From: Deltaproteobacteria bacterium
Lineage (GTDB): Bacteria; Myxococcota; B64-G9
Direction: 5' to 3'
DNA length: 34,694 nucleotides
Assembly (NCBI GenBank): GCA_016935365.1
Contig: JAFGRB010000054.1
Location: forward strand, 1-34,694
Part shown: positions 32,764-34,694 of the stretch, one piece after another
How the letters are laid out: every line of letters begins with the position of its first letter
Numbering within the stretch: the first letter of the stretch is position 1
The notes under the pieces: generated by a model
What the model was told of the DNA's origin: nothing
Seen by the model: only the letters and a program-made list of their open reading frames with translations
Databases searched by the model: none
Position numbers and translations under genes: made by a program

Positions 32764-34554
32764 ATGTCCGATCTCCTGTGTACCTGCAGAGACGTGGGCC
32801 GCACCTTCGGAGGGGAGTACCTCTTCCAGGGGGTGACGATCCACGTCCGGGCCGGCGATCGGATCGGCCTGATCGGCGCCAACGGGGCGGGCAAGACCAC
32901 CTTGCTCAGGCTCCTGGCCGGGCTGGAGGAGCCGGACCGGGGCGAGCGGACGCAGCGCAAGGGCCTGCGCGCCGCCCTGGTCCCCCAGCAGCCCGCCCTC
33001 GATCCCGATCAGACCGTCCGCGAGGCGATCTCGTCGGCTGCCCGCGATGGGGAGCTCCGCGCCCAGCAGCTGCTCACCCAGCTGGGCTTCGACGATCCGG
33101 CCAGGCGCTGCGGTGAGCTCAGCGGCGGCTGGCTGCGCCGGCTGTCGATCGCCGCCGCCCTGGCGACCGAACCCGATCTGCTGCTCCTCGACGAGCCGAC
33201 CAACCACCTGGATCTGGAAGGCATCGCCTGGCTGGAATCCACGCTGGCCAGCGCGAGCTTCGCCCTCGTGGTGGTGAGCCACGACCGGGCCTTCCTCCAG
33301 AACACGGTCACGCGCATGGCCGAGCTGGACCGCCGGCATCCGGACGGGCTCTTCTGCGCCGACGGAGGCTACGCAGCATTCCTGGAGCGCAAGCAGGCCT
33401 GGCTCGCGGCCCGGACCAAGGCCGAGCGATCCCTGGCCGGCCGGGTTCGCCGAGAGCTCGAGTGGCTGCAGCGGGGCCCCAAGGCGCGCACAGCCAAAGC
33501 CCACAGCCGTCGTCAAGAGGCGGAGCGCCTCAAAGCCGAGCTCGACGAGATGCGTTACCGTGACGGCACGATCAAGACCGAGATCGACTTCAGCTCCACC
33601 GGACGCCGCACCCGTCGATTGCTCGTGTCCCGCGAGATCGGCAAGTCGCTGGGCGGGAACAAGCTCTTCGAGGATCTCGACCTGCTGCTCAGCCCCGGGC
33701 TGCGCGTCGGCCTGGTCGGCGAGAACGGCGCCGGCAAGACCAGCCTGCTCAAGGTCCTGGCCGGCGAGCTCGCGCCCGACGCGGGTTCGATCCGCAGGGC
33801 GGCCGGGCTCAGGACCGTGCTCTTCGACCAGCACCGCGAGCAGCTTCCGGCGGACCTTCCGCTCCGCAGGGCCCTGGCGCCGATGGGCGACCAGGTCCAG
33901 GTGGCGGGCCGGAGCGTGCACGTGGTCAGCTGGGCGAAGCGCTTCGGCTTCTCGCCCGAGCAGCTCGACACCCCCGCGCACAGGCTCTCGGGCGGAGAGC
34001 AGGCCAAGGTGCTCATCGCCCGTCTGGTGCAGACGCCCGCGGACGTGCTGCTGCTGGACGAGCCCACCAACGACCTGGATATCCCCACGCTCGAGGTGCT
34101 CGAGGAGAGCCTGCTCGCCTTTCCGGGCGCGGTCGTGCTGGTGACCCACGACCGCTACCTGCTCGATCGGGTCTCCACGGTCCTGCTGGGCCTGCGCGAC
34201 GGCCGGGCCGTGTTCCTGGCCGATTACGAGCAGTGGCGCGACTTGCGGCGCGCAGAGGCGAGCGCACCACCGCCCGCGGACCGCGCCCGCCAGAAGCCCA
34301 GGCGAGCCGCCCGCAAGCTCTCCTACCTCGAGCAGCGCGAGCTGGACGCGATCGAGGATGCCATCCTGGAGGCGGAGGACGCCCAGGCGCGCGCCCGGCA
34401 GCGGGCCGAGGACCCGGCCATCGCCAGCGACGCCGAGGCCCTGGCCGAGGCCTGCGCGGAGCTCCGGTCGGCCGAGGCGGAGGTCTCGGCGCTCTACGAC
34501 CGCTGGTCCGAGCTCGACGAGAAGCGCAGGTCGCTCGAGGGCGAGGAGCCCTGA
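32764..34554 (+). CDS. uup: ABC-F ATPase, Uup type
   Basis: 596 residues, start ATG 32764 (only a weak GGG upstream). Two ABC ATPase domains without membrane segments. Domain 1: Walker A GANGAGKT (39-46), signature LSGGWLRRL, Walker B LLLLDEPTNHLD. Linker arm: ELEWLQRGPKARTAKAHSRR, which is characteristic of the Uup branch. Domain 2: Walker A GENGAGKT (~319-326), LSGGEQAKVLIARL, VLLLDEPTNDLDIPTLE. The C-terminal ~80 residues form a charged coiled coil opening with RKLSYLEQRELDAIEDAI, again as in Uup. ABC-F proteins act on ribosomes at the E site; Uup is also tied to DNA-branch stability. Antibiotic-resistance ABC-Fs have longer linkers, so that role is not indicated. The 140 bp after the stop contain only a 5 bp hairpin (34594-34606) and no recognised gene. 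Confidence 0.88.
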   Translation: MSDLLCTCRDVGRTFGGEYLFQGVTIHVRAGDRIGLIGANGAGKTTLLRLLAGLEEPDRGERTQRKGLRAALVPQQPALDPDQTVREAISSAARDGELRAQQLLTQLGFDDPARRCGELSGGWLRRLSIAAALATEPDLLLLDEPTNHLDLEGIAWLESTLASASFALVVVSHDRAFLQNTVTRMAELDRRHPDGLFCADGGYAAFLERKQAWLAARTKAERSLAGRVRRELEWLQRGPKARTAKAHSRRQEAERLKAELDEMRYRDGTIKTEIDFSSTGRRTRRLLVSREIGKSLGGNKLFEDLDLLLSPGLRVGLVGENGAGKTSLLKVLAGELAPDAGSIRRAAGLRTVLFDQHREQLPADLPLRRALAPMGDQVQVAGRSVHVVSWAKRFGFSPEQLDTPAHRLSGGEQAKVLIARLVQTPADVLLLDEPTNDLDIPTLEVLEESLLAFPGAVVLVTHDRYLLDRVSTVLLGLRDGRAVFLADYEQWRDLRRAEASAPPPADRARQKPRRAARKLSYLEQRELDAIEDAILEAEDAQARARQRAEDPAIASDAEALAEACAELRSAEAEVSALYDRWSELDEKRRSLEGEEP

Positions 34555-34694
34555 GCCGCATACATACATGTCTTTTCCGTCGCAAGGTTTTCCGCTGCGA
34601 AGCAGCTGGGGGGTCGGGTAGAAACACGGCGCGCGCACTTTAGGGTCCGGTGGCTATTCCCTGGATTTCCCCAGCGGCCTCAGTCCGGCTCCCA

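Noticed and set aside
32764-34554. Antibiotic-resistance ABC-F protein.
   Set aside because: The linker and C-terminal coiled coil match the Uup branch, not the long-linker resistance factors, and there is no resistance context.
34594-34606. GCTGC-GAA-GCAGC hairpin after the ABC-F gene as its terminator.
   Set aside because: Only a 5 bp stem with no T-run after it on the plus strand; too weak to call.

Overview
This is a GC-rich window (third codon positions almost all G or C). Its gene families point to a predatory or social deltaproteobacterial lineage, most likely Myxococcota: Cys-rich secreted lipoproteins with MopE-type calcium motifs, FG-GAP and other propellers, a Ser/Thr kinase with C-terminal TPRs, a receiver-PATAN-DnaJ-TPR protein, and a FecR/VIT/VWA membrane protein. 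That assignment is an inference from gene content. No rRNA, tRNA, CRISPR array, integrase or intact insertion sequence was seen.

Layout. 1-1512: 3' part of a secreted FG-GAP propeller protein. 1553-3207: an AbiE type IV toxin-antitoxin pair on the minus strand, less GC-rich than its surroundings, with a clear promoter/operator; the toxin gene carries one frameshift. 3226-9458: a minus-strand run made of a 14-repeat propeller lipoprotein followed by two phosphohexomutases, of which the first-transcribed has lost its catalytic serine and most of its metal ligands. 9574-11430: a lipoprotein with six 'DCGG' Cys repeats and an unrecognised C-terminal domain. 11536-15452 (plus): a receiver-like/PATAN/DnaJ/TPR protein, then a glycogen/starch synthase-like GT5 enzyme. 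15462-16734 (minus): an M48 metalloprotease overlapping a small zinc-ribbon protein. 16866-19541: a second 14-repeat propeller lipoprotein. 19624-24236: a cyclic-nucleotide-binding protein, then a 1347-residue FecR-VIT-VWA-TPR membrane protein. 24439-26295 (plus): a 5'-nucleotidase-family lipoprotein, facing an unrecognised 491-residue gene across a bidirectional terminator. 28001-32526 (plus): Ser/Thr kinase, Trm112-like/methyltransferase, a ClpX-like unfoldase without zinc domain, and a LOG-family protein. 32546-32730: a cluster of short palindromes. 32764-34554: an ABC-F ATPase of the Uup type.

Three themes run through the window. One is surface or envelope decoration: four secreted or lipoprotein products built from propellers and disulfide-rich stalks. 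The second is signalling: kinase, receiver-like protein, cNMP-binding protein and a VWA sensor-like protein. The third is carbohydrate metabolism: two hexomutases and a GT5 synthase. The least conventional pieces are the active/inactive hexomutase pair, the two lipoproteins that both carry exactly 14 propeller repeats, and the ClpX-like protein with altered pore loops next to a methyltransferase and a LOG protein. Start sites were set from ribosome-binding sites and signal peptides where possible; all functions are read from motifs, without database searches.
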